Part shown: positions 1 to 7,297 of the stretch, in pieces
How positions within the stretch are numbered: position 1 is the stretch's first letter
How the letters are laid out: each line of letters opens with the position of its first letter
From: an uncultured Porphyromonadaceae bacterium
GTDB taxonomy: Bacteria > Bacteroidota > Bacteroidia > Bacteroidales > Muribaculaceae
Direction of reading: 5' to 3'
NCBI GenBank assembly: GCA_947175715.1
Contig: CAMWOD010000019.1
Coordinates: 1-9,832, forward strand
DNA: 9,832 nucleotides
Program-made: the position numbers and the translations under genes
Notes under the pieces: generated by a model
Told to the model about the DNA's origin: nothing
Databases searched by the model: none
The model's input: only the letters and a program-made list of their open reading frames with translations

Positions 1-1
1 C

Positions 2-346
2 TCGGAGAATGCCGAATACGATGCTGCCAAAGAGGCGCAGGGCATGCTCGAGATGAAGATAGCGCAGCTCAAAGATCTCGTGGCCAACTGCCGCATTATC
101 GACGAAAGCAAGCTCAACACCGATGAGGTGCAGATCATGAACCGTGTAAAAATCAAGGATCATGCCACTGGCAGTGTGGTGGAATACACCATCGTGGCCG
201 ACTCTGAGGCCAACCTCAAGGAGAAGAAAATCGCATCGTCGACCCCCATCGCCAAGGGTCTGCTGGGCCATAAGCTCGGTGAAATTGTGGAGATCCGCGT
301 ACCTTCGGGCGTCAAGAAGTTTGAAATCATCGAAATCTCTTACTAA
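2..346 (+). CDS. greA: Transcription elongation factor GreA, 5'-truncated by the window edge
   Basis: GreA binds in the secondary channel of RNA polymerase and stimulates cleavage of backtracked RNA. The frame is open from base 2, and the visible 114 codons end at TAA 344-346. The family is about 155 residues long, so roughly the first 40 residues lie outside the window. The first codons read SENAEYDAAKEAQG, the hallmark tip of the GreA N-terminal coiled coil. Its first Glu corresponds to one of the two acidic residues that place the catalytic Mg; the partner Asp would lie just upstream of the window. The second half (from about codon 50) is the FKBP-like C-terminal domain, ending in a typical basic strand (VPSGVKKFEIIEISY). 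The ATG at 44 is an internal Met within the coiled coil, not the start. A HIT gene follows after 15 nt. Identification is firm. Confidence 0.96.
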   Translation, partial: SENAEYDAAKEAQGMLEMKIAQLKDLVANCRIIDESKLNTDEVQIMNRVKIKDHATGSVVEYTIVADSEANLKEKKIASSTPIAKGLLGHKLGEIVEIRVPSGVKKFEIIEISY

Positions 347-361
347 TACACCGCATCTATC

Positions 362-775
362 ATGGCATCGATATTTTCACGCATTATAGCCGGCGAAATC
401 CCCTGCTACAAAGTGGCTGAGGATGACAAGCACATAGCATTTCTCGACATCAACCCCGTAGCTCCAGGCCACACATTGGTGGTGCCCAAGCATGAGGAGC
501 CTTACATCTTCAACCTCCCCGACCAGGAGCTGGCCGATTTCAACATTTTTGCAAAGAAGGTTGCCAAGGCTGTAGAGAAGGCCGTGCCCTGCAAGCGTGT
601 GGGCATGACGGTAATTGGTCTTGAGGTGCCCCATGCCCATATCCACCTGATTCCCATTAATGTGGAGTCGGATATGAGCTTCAATAAGGTGCGCCCCGAG
701 CTAAGTGCCGTAGAGCTTCAAGGCATATCTTCGGCTATAGCCGCCGCCTATTCATCGCTCTACCCCGAAGAATAA
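362..775 (+). CDS. HIT (histidine triad) family nucleotide-binding hydrolase
   Basis: This 137-residue cytosolic protein has the usual size for the HIT family, whose members hydrolyse or transfer nucleoside monophosphates from phosphoramidate or dinucleotide substrates. The triad is H91-A-H93-I-H95 followed by L-I-P; the middle His would be the nucleophile. The N-terminal half carries other family marks: FSRIIAGEIPCYKV at residues 5-18, then FLDINPVAPGHTLVVPK at residues 27-43, containing the Asp/Asn that bind the ribose. The ATG at 362 gives the conserved N-terminus directly, although no Shine-Dalgarno sequence precedes it. The gene lies 15 nt behind greA and is probably co-transcribed with it. 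The sequence before the triad reads GLEVP, where HINT proteins often have GQ-x-V-x-H, a small variation. The physiological substrate cannot be told from sequence. Confidence 0.93.
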   Translation: MASIFSRIIAGEIPCYKVAEDDKHIAFLDINPVAPGHTLVVPKHEEPYIFNLPDQELADFNIFAKKVAKAVEKAVPCKRVGMTVIGLEVPHAHIHLIPINVESDMSFNKVRPELSAVELQGISSAIAAAYSSLYPEE

Positions 776-797
776 CAGTACAACTCTATCAAAATAT

Positions 798-834
798 AGT
801 CGCAAGATTGTGCATTGTTCACAGTCTTGCGACT
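798..834 (+). terminator. Hairpin, probable intrinsic terminator of greA-HIT
   Basis: Arms 798-812 and 820-834 pair over 15 bp with one G-T wobble around a 7-nt loop (cattgtt). The hairpin starts 22 nt after the HIT stop and is followed by a moderately T-rich stretch (tcgttgtatatgttt) rather than a clean T-tract. The position between two transcription units supports a terminator role; the weak T-tract leaves efficiency uncertain. Confidence 0.65.
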
Positions 835-846
835 TCGTTGTATATG

Positions 847-878
847 TTTGGTAGGGTCACGAATATTTTGTAATTTTA
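847..878 (+). promoter_or_regulatory. Candidate Bacteroidetes-type promoter for the DUF5715-AsmA-HAD-aroB unit
   Basis: TTTG at 847-850 is followed after 20 nt by TAATTTTA at 871-878. The known Bacteroidetes primary-sigma consensus is TTTG, about 19-21 nt, TAnnTTTG, so the -33 box is exact and the -7 box matches all but its last base. It lies 12 nt beyond the terminator hairpin and 18 nt before the ATG at 897, which implies a very short leader. Such AT-rich matches arise by chance, hence the moderate confidence. Confidence 0.45.
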
Positions 879-896
879 CGGCGTATCACGTTTTCA

Positions 897-1706
897 ATGA
901 AAGGACTTACATATCAAGAGGCACGCCGAGTGGGTAGAATGTCGGCTACGATAGCAGTCGTTGCCGTGGTTGTCGCTATATCCTGGTGTCTTAGTGGCTA
1001 TGCCGACTCTCCTGCCGGCACCACAAAATCGCTTGCGTCAATCGCCGTGCCCTCAGGCAGTAGTGGCGCCATATTAGGGGCTTCAAAATCAATGGCCTAC
1101 GAGGCGCATCTCGATTCTATGCCGCCCGTAGCCACGGTGAGACTCAAATTTGAAAATATCGGCAACTTAGGCAAGGTATTCAACGACAGCAACTATATGC
1201 ATATATGCTCGGCCGAAGCCGTGGGTATCAGTCCGATCACGTCGCTTAAGGATTCGTGGCAGTTGCGCCGGCCGCTGGTCAAGGTCGAGTCGTGCCGCGA
1301 ATACTTCATAGATGAGCTTACTCATTCCGAGCCTTATCTGGTGCCCGAGGCTCAGTTGCTTTTGGCTGAGATTGGGAGGCAGTTTAATGACACGGTGCAA
1401 GCGCGCGGTGGAGGCGGTTATAGGCTCAAGGTGACGAGCGTGCTACGTACACCCGACTCCATCAAGCGGCTGAGGCGTCGCAATAGAAATGCCGTTGAGA
1501 TGTCAGCCCATCAGTATGGCACCACATTCGACATTAGCTACAGCAACTTCATCTGCGACCGCGACGACACCCCGTGTCGAATCGACGACCTTAAAGGAGT
1601 GCTTGCCGAGGTGCTCAATGGGCTGCGCAACCAGGGTAGATGCTACGTGAAATATGAGCGTAAGCAATCGTGCTTCCACATCACAGTGCGACCATATAAT
1701 GCTTGA
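897..1706 (+). CDS. DUF5715-type, membrane-anchored protein with an M15/LAS-peptidase-like zinc motif
   Basis: This 269-residue protein has a short basic N-terminus and a hydrophobic segment at about residues 17-34 (TIAVVAVVVAISWCLSG), probably an uncleaved anchor or signal peptide that sends the rest to the periplasm. The C-terminal half resembles M15/VanY-type D,D-carboxypeptidases of the LAS fold. VTSVLRT (179-185) matches the conserved SxxR strand, SAHQYGTTFD (203-212) fits SxHxxGxxxD with H205 and D212 as likely zinc ligands, and H261 in CFHITV would be the third ligand, with E254 nearby as a possible general base. Several cysteines (C104, C133, C220, C227, C249, C259) could form periplasmic disulfides. 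Peptidoglycan cleavage is inferred from these motifs; the DUF5715 assignment is from memory of that family. The AsmA-like gene starts 5 nt after the stop. A later in-frame ATG (residue 15) would still keep the hydrophobic segment. Confidence 0.8.
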   Translation: MKGLTYQEARRVGRMSATIAVVAVVVAISWCLSGYADSPAGTTKSLASIAVPSGSSGAILGASKSMAYEAHLDSMPPVATVRLKFENIGNLGKVFNDSNYMHICSAEAVGISPITSLKDSWQLRRPLVKVESCREYFIDELTHSEPYLVPEAQLLLAEIGRQFNDTVQARGGGGYRLKVTSVLRTPDSIKRLRRRNRNAVEMSAHQYGTTFDISYSNFICDRDDTPCRIDDLKGVLAEVLNGLRNQGRCYVKYERKQSCFHITVRPYNA

Positions 1707-1711
1707 AAATC

Positions 1712-4700
1712 ATGGAACCTAAGACTAAACGAATCTTATGGCGATGCGGCAAGGGGTTGATTTGGACAGTGGTGGCCGTGGTACTTCTCGTGCTCGGCCT
1801 TATTACCCAGCTTGTGAAGATACTTGCCCCCGAGCGACTTACCCCGCTGGTTGAGCGTGTGGCCGAGAGCTATCTGGATGCCGATGTGCAGCTGTCGCGC
1901 GTGGAGCTTACTTTCTGGAGCACATTCCCCCGCCTCACCCTCGATGTCGACTCGATGTGTGTGGTAAGCAACTCATTGCGCGCACTATCACCCGAAGAGC
2001 GCCAGGCATTACCTATCGGTGCTGATACGCTGCTTACTTTCAGCCGTTTTAACGGTGGTGTCAACCTGGCACACTTATCTGTGGGACGTCTTACCATCTA
2101 TGATGTGACGCTCGATGAGCCTATGATCAACATAGTAGACCTCAACGAGCGCATCAACAATTACGACATACTGCGCATGCCCGAAGATACTACTCCATTC
2201 GAGATGCCCAACATAGCCATCGACTGCTTCAAGATTACCAACGCTAAGCCGTGGCGCTATACATCGGTGAGCGATTCTATCAGCGGTTCATTGCAGTTGA
2301 CTCAGGCTCAGCTCGTGGGAAGTGACGCTCCGTACTATAAGCTCGAATTTGGCGGTGATTTTGACTCGCCGTTGCTCAAGGAATATGAATTCGACCAGAT
2401 AGTGATGGGGCTTAACGGCAAGCTGAAGTGGGAACATGCCAATCAACACACAATCGGCGTGGAGGGTCTTACCTTGGCTATTGACCGATTTAAGGCCACA
2501 GTCAACGCCGCAGTCGATATGACCGACGATTTGAAAATCAATCAGCTTGATCTCAAGATCGACCCGGTCGACATAGGGTGGCTCGCCTCACACTGTCCGA
2601 AGGAGTACATGAAGTGGATTGAGCCGTTTGCTACCGATATGACAGTGGCCTTTGACGCTCATCTCACTCAACCGTATGCGCTTGCCGACACCACATCGCT
2701 ACCCTCAATTTCCGGTCGTCTCAGAGTGCCCGAGTGCTACATCAACACCGGAGCTGGCAATATAAGGCATTTCGACTTCGACATGTCGTTCAACTTCGAC
2801 GGCAGCGATGCAGCCAATCCTTCGACCACCATCGAGAATCTGTCATTTGCATTGGGCGTCGATTCAATCAATGTGCCCTGGATGGTAGAACATGCGCCTG
2901 CCGATGTGGCCAAGTATGTCAAACCATTGCGTACCGACCTCTCCCTCAACCTCAGCGGAGAGCTCACAGCACCCTATTGCTTGACCGACACTATGCTGCT
3001 CCCTTCATTCACCGCCAATATTGACATACCCGAGTGCAGCATCGACTATGGCAAAGCCCGATTCAAGCGTTTTGCGGTCAATGCCGATGTCGAGGTTGAT
3101 GGCACTGATCTCGACAACTCGGTACTCACCCTATCGCGCCTGCTCATCGAGGGGCCGGCCACAAGACTCGATATTGACGGTAAACTCACCTTCCCCATAT
3201 CCGACCCGCTGATTATAGGGCATATAGCCGGACGAGTAAATCTGAGCGACTTCCCTCCACAGCTACGCAACCTTATTCCGGCAAAGATAAGCGGTCGCCT
3301 CACCGCCGATGCCAACTTCAACCTGAGGCAGAGTTATCTCAACCGTAATAATTTCTATCGCACCAAAGTTACGGGTAGCATGGCGTTGAACGACTTTCGC
3401 GCTCAGGTAGGTGATTCACTTACGGCTTGGGTCAACAACGCCCAGCTGCGACTGGGTACTTCCGAGGCTTTTGTGCGCAACGACCAGCAGCGTGTCGACT
3501 CCCTGCTCACAGTGTCGTTCAAAATCGATACCGCCACCATCGACGTGCCTGGTGTCGACCTGCGAATGGCCAACTTAGCTGCCGGACTTGGTATGGCCAA
3601 CCGTAGTAGCTCGTCGGATACGTCGGCCATCAACCCAATCGGCGGATCGATAAAGTTGGGCCGACTCAATATCGTGAACCATGTAGACTCAACGCGACTG
3701 CGCCTACGCGACCTTGTGATCGGTGGTACGCTAAGCCGCTATCTTGGCGAATCGCGAGTGCCCCGGCTGGGACTCCTGATAGGTGCGAGGCGAGCCTCAT
3801 TGGCATCACCCACGGGACGCTATTTTCTGCGCGAGGCTGATTTCAAGGTCGTAGCGCATTTGCGTCCTCCGAAAAAGTTGGGAAAAAAGTCGCAGGCTCT
3901 TTATGACTCACTTCAGGTGGTACACCCTGAATTGAGTCCCGACTCGCTGCTTACCCTCACACGTGAGACGATGCGTGATCGACGCAATGCGGCAGCGGTA
4001 GCCGACGATTCCGAGGTTTACGATTTCGGGCTCGACAACTCCATGAAGACCCTGTTGCGCCGGTGGGATGTGACCGGCGAACTCAAGGCAAAGCGGGGGC
4101 GTGTATTCACGCCCTATTTTCCTTTGCGCAACACCGTAAGCAACGTAAATTGCCAATTCTCGCTCGACACCATTACAATCACCGACACTCACTATAAGGT
4201 GGGGCAGACCGATTTTACCATCAATGGCTCTATCACCAACTTGCGGCGCGCACTCACCTCAAGGAGGCATGTGCCCCTCAATATCGACCTTAAATTGAAA
4301 TCCGATACAATTCAGGTTAACGAGATCACCCGTGCCATATTTGCCGGCGGAGCATATTCGTCAGGTGCCAGCCGAGATGATGTAGCTTTGCTGATGAGCG
4401 ATGAGGTGAGTGAGGAACAACTCGACAAGGCTATGAATGCCGACCAGGACACCGTAAGCGGTCCGCTGCTCATTCCCACCAACATTGATGCCACGTTCAA
4501 TATCAAGGCCGACAACATAGTTTATTCCGACATGTTGCTTCACCGATTCCAGGGCGATATCAACATGCACGACGGGGCGCTCAACCTCAACGAGCTTTCG
4601 GCTCACACCGACATTGGGTCGGTGGGGCTAACGGCGCTTTATACAGCTCCCAATGTGAAAAATATGGAGTTCGGATTCGGCATGGATGTCAACGACTTCC

Positions 4701-5413
4701 ATATCGGCAAGTTTGTCACTCTGTTTCCCACAATTGACTCGGTGATGCCCATGCTCTCGCAGATGGATGGTATAGTCAATGCTCAGATTGCAGCCACCAT
4801 GCAAGTTGACTCTCTTATGAATATTGAACTGCCCACGCTCCGTGCCGCTGTGAAGATTGAGGGCGACTCGCTGGTGCTACTTGATGCCGACACGTTCAAG
4901 ACCCTATCCAAGTGGCTTCTTTTCAAGCAGAAAGACCGCAATATGATCGACCACATGGCCGTAGAGATGGTGGTCGACAATTCGCAGTTGCAATTATACC
5001 CTTTCATGTTCGACATCGACCGCTACCGTCTTGGCGTGATGGGGCGCAACGATATGGCGCTCAACCTCGACTACCATATATCGGTGTTGAAATCACCGTT
5101 GCCCTTCAAGTTTGGTATAAATGTCAAGGGTACATTTGACGATATGAAGATACGCATGGGTGGAGCCAAGTTCAAGGAAAATATGGTGTATGAGCGGGTT
5201 GACATAGTCGATACTACCAGAGTTAACCTCGTCAAGCAGATTGAAAATGTATTCCGCCGCGGAGTCCGTACTGCCCGTCTTGGACGCCTGAAACTCCCCG
5301 ATTCGACTCCCGGCAGTATTCCCGACAGCGAGGAAACTCCTGCCGATGAGTCAGCTATCATCGAGCAGTACAACTCGGCCTCACAGAATCGTCAAGAAGA
5401 AGATAAGAAATGA
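1712..5413 (+). CDS. AsmA/TamB-like large inner-membrane-anchored envelope protein
   Basis: This 1233-residue protein belongs to the AsmA-like group, whose members have an N-terminal inner-membrane anchor and a long periplasmic beta-rich groove thought to move phospholipid toward the outer membrane or support outer-membrane assembly. A basic N-terminus is followed by a transmembrane helix at about residues 15-35. Next comes the typical start of the AsmA domain, with STFPRLTLDVDS near residue 70. The body alternates short hydrophobic strands without enzymatic motifs, and residues 290-489 hold two diverged 100-residue repeats. The C-terminus has the AsmA_2-like strand pattern (FKFGINVKGTFDDMKIRMG) and a charged, disordered tail rich in Glu, Asp and Ser. 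I chose ATG 1712 over the in-frame TTG at 1703, which would overlap the upstream stop and add only MKI. The stop overlaps the ATG of the HAD gene, suggesting translational coupling. The cargo is unknown. Confidence 0.88.
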   Translation: MEPKTKRILWRCGKGLIWTVVAVVLLVLGLITQLVKILAPERLTPLVERVAESYLDADVQLSRVELTFWSTFPRLTLDVDSMCVVSNSLRALSPEERQALPIGADTLLTFSRFNGGVNLAHLSVGRLTIYDVTLDEPMINIVDLNERINNYDILRMPEDTTPFEMPNIAIDCFKITNAKPWRYTSVSDSISGSLQLTQAQLVGSDAPYYKLEFGGDFDSPLLKEYEFDQIVMGLNGKLKWEHANQHTIGVEGLTLAIDRFKATVNAAVDMTDDLKINQLDLKIDPVDIGWLASHCPKEYMKWIEPFATDMTVAFDAHLTQPYALADTTSLPSISGRLRVPECYINTGAGNIRHFDFDMSFNFDGSDAANPSTTIENLSFALGVDSINVPWMVEHAPADVAKYVKPLRTDLSLNLSGELTAPYCLTDTMLLPSFTANIDIPECSIDYGKARFKRFAVNADVEVDGTDLDNSVLTLSRLLIEGPATRLDIDGKLTFPISDPLIIGHIAGRVNLSDFPPQLRNLIPAKISGRLTADANFNLRQSYLNRNNFYRTKVTGSMALNDFRAQVGDSLTAWVNNAQLRLGTSEAFVRNDQQRVDSLLTVSFKIDTATIDVPGVDLRMANLAAGLGMANRSSSSDTSAINPIGGSIKLGRLNIVNHVDSTRLRLRDLVIGGTLSRYLGESRVPRLGLLIGARRASLASPTGRYFLREADFKVVAHLRPPKKLGKKSQALYDSLQVVHPELSPDSLLTLTRETMRDRRNAAAVADDSEVYDFGLDNSMKTLLRRWDVTGELKAKRGRVFTPYFPLRNTVSNVNCQFSLDTITITDTHYKVGQTDFTINGSITNLRRALTSRRHVPLNIDLKLKSDTIQVNEITRAIFAGGAYSSGASRDDVALLMSDEVSEEQLDKAMNADQDTVSGPLLIPTNIDATFNIKADNIVYSDMLLHRFQGDINMHDGALNLNELSAHTDIGSVGLTALYTAPNVKNMEFGFGMDVNDFHIGKFVTLFPTIDSVMPMLSQMDGIVNAQIAATMQVDSLMNIELPTLRAAVKIEGDSLVLLDADTFKTLSKWLLFKQKDRNMIDHMAVEMVVDNSQLQLYPFMFDIDRYRLGVMGRNDMALNLDYHISVLKSPLPFKFGINVKGTFDDMKIRMGGAKFKENMVYERVDIVDTTRVNLVKQIENVFRRGVRTARLGRLKLPDSTPGSIPDSEETPADESAIIEQYNSASQNRQEEDKK
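2579..3178 (+). repeat. Two tandem 100-residue repeats inside the AsmA-like protein
   Basis: Units run 2579-2878 and 2879-3178, exactly 300 bp each and in frame, encoding residues 290-389 and 390-489. Aligned without gaps they share about 29 of 100 residues, concentrated in the first 80. The shared pattern is W-x3-H-x-P, K-x3-P-x2-TD, LT-x-PY-x-L-x-DT, LPS, PEC-x-I-x2-G, then DG-x-D-x2-N. Divergence at the DNA level is high, so this is an old protein repeat and not a recent DNA duplication. Confidence 0.8.
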
Positions 5414-6162
5414 CCCACGTTACAGCAATAATCCGTGAGGCTATCGCTGCCTACAGGGCACGCACTGGCTACGAGCATATACGTCCACGCGCGGCGTTGA
5501 TAGATATGGATGGCACCCTCTACGACTCCATGAGCAATCATGCCACCGCATGGCAGCGGATGATGCATGAGATAGGGGTGGAGGTGCCTCATGACGAATT
5601 TTTCCTTTACGAGGGGATGACCGGGGCGGCTACAATCACACACCTGATAGGACGAGAGGAGCACCGCACACCCACCCCCGAGGAGATAAAACGTCTATAC
5701 CATCGCAAGACGGAGCTGTTTACCGAGCAGGGGCCGGTTGAGCCGATGCCCGGAGCAGCCGAGGTGTTGGGTCAGTTCCAGCGTCACGGTCTGCGATGCG
5801 TGCTTGTCACCGGCTCGGGTCAGAGCTCGCTTATAAATCGGCTCGCAGCTGACTACCCAGGGGTATTTATCCCCGGCGACCGTATAACTTCGCGCGACGT
5901 CAAGCGTGGCAAGCCATCCCCCGAGCCCTACCAGCGGGGCATGCAGATAGCCGGAGTGCAACCCTGGGAGGCCATTGTTCTCGAAAACGCTCCGTTAGGG
6001 GTGCAGTCGGGCGTAGCTGCAGGAGCCTTTACCATCGGAGTCACCACCGGGCCAATACCTGTTGAGATGATGCGCCAGGCCGGTGCCGACATCATTTTCA
6101 GCTCTATGCCTGAGTGTGCGGCAGCCATTGACCAGCTACTAATCGAGCTACAACACACCTGA
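5410..6162 (+). CDS. HAD-superfamily phosphatase, beta-phosphoglucomutase-like
   Basis: This 250-residue cytosolic protein belongs to HAD subfamily IA. Motif I is D32-M-D34-G-T, with D32 the phospho-Asp nucleophile and D34 the acid/base. Residues of about 40-110 form the helical cap. Motif II is T134 in VLVTGSG, motif III is K168 in GKPSPEPY, and motif IV is E192-N193 in VLENAPLGVQSGVAAG. Most beta-PGM-like enzymes have ED in motif IV; EN also occurs in the subfamily as I recall it, so this need not mean loss of function. About 27 residues precede motif I, somewhat longer than in minimal homologues. The ATG overlaps the upstream TGA (ATGA), and an AAGAAG stretch just before it may serve as ribosome binding site. 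The substrate is probably a small phosphosugar or similar metabolite and cannot be decided from sequence. aroB starts 12 nt downstream. Confidence 0.88.
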   Translation: MTHVTAIIREAIAAYRARTGYEHIRPRAALIDMDGTLYDSMSNHATAWQRMMHEIGVEVPHDEFFLYEGMTGAATITHLIGREEHRTPTPEEIKRLYHRKTELFTEQGPVEPMPGAAEVLGQFQRHGLRCVLVTGSGQSSLINRLAADYPGVFIPGDRITSRDVKRGKPSPEPYQRGMQIAGVQPWEAIVLENAPLGVQSGVAAGAFTIGVTTGPIPVEMMRQAGADIIFSSMPECAAAIDQLLIELQHT

Positions 6163-6174
6163 GGCGATATTACG

Positions 6175-7236
6175 ATGCAAGAACTGATATTTGATAATAA
6201 TGTAGCATCATGCCTCGATAGATGCATAGGCGTGATGGCGCCGCAAGGTGTTTTTGTTATCGCTGACACCAATACCAACGACTTGGTGGTCAATCGTATG
6301 CGTGCTGAGTCGCAGAGGATTGCCCAGGCACCCGCCATTGTGATAAACTCGGGGGATGTCAATAAAAATCTTGAGTCGTTGTCGTATGTTTGGGAGCAGC
6401 TTGGCGCTCTTGGGGCATCACGCCACTCATTGGTGGTCAATGTGGGGGGTGGCATGGTTACCGACCTCGGTGGATTTGCCGCGGCCACGTTCAAACGCGG
6501 CGTCCCCTTTATCAATATCCCTACCACCCTGCTTGGGGCGGTCGACGCTGCCGTGGGTGGCAAAACGGGGATCAACTTCAATGGACTTAAGAATGAGATA
6601 GGCGCATTTGCGCCTGCTTGTGCGGTGATAATATCCACTACTTTTTTTCCTACTTTACCTGAGGCGGAGTTGCTGTCGGGATACGCTGAGATGCTTAAGC
6701 ACGGTCTGCTGGCCGGGCGCAAGGAGTGTGATGAGCTGATGAGGTATAATATTGCTGACAATGACCAATCGCACCTGCTCAAGCTGCTCGAAGAAAGCGT
6801 AAGAATTAAGGTAGATATTGTCGAAAAGGATCCTCATGAGCGAGGTCTGCGCAAGGCTCTCAACCTGGGGCATACAGTGGGGCATGCTTTCGAGGCGCTG
6901 GCATTGAGTCGGGAGCAGCCAGTACTTCATGGCTATGCAGTGGCCTGGGGATTGGTGATAGAGCTGATCCTGAGTCACCTGCAGTTGGGTTTCAGTAGCG
7001 CCGAGTTACAACGTTTGGCGTCGTATGTGCTCCAAAATTACGGTGCATTCCACATCACCTGCCACGACTACCCCGAATTGCTGCGCCTGATGCGTCACGA
7101 CAAGAAAAATCTCAACCCCGATACGGTCAACTTCACCCTGCTACGCAAGGTAGGTGATCCGGTGCTCAACTCCACGGCCACCGACGACGATATCAAAACC
7201 GCCCTCGACCTCTACCGCGACCTATTCCACATATAG
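6175..7236 (+). CDS. aroB: 3-dehydroquinate synthase
   Basis: AroB converts DAHP to 3-dehydroquinate, the second step of the shikimate pathway, using NAD and a divalent metal. The 353-residue length is normal. The N-terminal Rossmann-like half carries the NAD-binding signature NVGGGMVTDLGGF (residues 89-101) and then the segment running from IPTTLLGAVDAAVGGKTGIN into the conserved GLKNEIGAF. The C-terminal helical half holds the metal ligands: E172 in GYAEMLKHGL, H233 in NLGHTVGHAFE and H252 in LHGYAVAWG. K175 and H237, also usually conserved, are present. The ATG at 6175 is preceded by GAGG at 6161-6164, a plausible Shine-Dalgarno sequence that overlaps the HAD stop codon. It is the last gene of the plus-strand unit. 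A run of seven T at about 6642-6648 does not disrupt the frame. Confidence 0.96.
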   Translation: MQELIFDNNVASCLDRCIGVMAPQGVFVIADTNTNDLVVNRMRAESQRIAQAPAIVINSGDVNKNLESLSYVWEQLGALGASRHSLVVNVGGGMVTDLGGFAAATFKRGVPFINIPTTLLGAVDAAVGGKTGINFNGLKNEIGAFAPACAVIISTTFFPTLPEAELLSGYAEMLKHGLLAGRKECDELMRYNIADNDQSHLLKLLEESVRIKVDIVEKDPHERGLRKALNLGHTVGHAFEALALSREQPVLHGYAVAWGLVIELILSHLQLGFSSAELQRLASYVLQNYGAFHITCHDYPELLRLMRHDKKNLNPDTVNFTLLRKVGDPVLNSTATDDDIKTALDLYRDLFHI

Positions 7237-7237
7237 C

Positions 7238-7270
7238 AAAAAAAAGAGCTGCGCCGGGGGGCGTAGCTCT
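7238..7270 (-). terminator. Intrinsic terminator of the porin-glutaminase unit, between convergent genes
   Basis: Arms 7245-7255 and 7260-7270 pair over 11 bp with one G-T wobble around a GGGG loop. On the minus strand the stem is followed by eight T (A-tract 7238-7245 on the plus strand), a classic intrinsic terminator 28 nt past the glutaminase stop. For aroB, which stops at 7236, the same stem lacks a following T-tract, so termination in that direction would be weaker, though the hairpin may still stabilise its 3' end. Confidence 0.85.
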
Positions 7271-7297
7271 GATTGTGGAAATCTCTAATTGGAATTG

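Noticed and set aside
1703..1711. TTG at 1703 as the start of the AsmA-like protein
   Set aside because: It would add only MKI, is a rare start codon and overlaps the upstream stop; ATG at 1712 gives a normal positively charged N-terminus before the membrane helix.
4312..4606. Overlapping minus-strand open frames within the AsmA-like gene
   Set aside because: They lie antisense to a long, well-supported gene, show no recognisable domains and have compositions expected from the complement of its codons.
6642..6648. Run of seven T in aroB as a possible slippage or programmed frameshift site
   Set aside because: The frame is intact on both sides and the protein matches AroB from end to end, so no frameshift is needed.
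5928..6782. A 284-codon minus-strand open frame across the HAD and aroB genes
   Set aside because: It spans the junction of two confidently identified genes; its product is Ser/Ala/Pro-rich low-information sequence typical of an antisense shadow.
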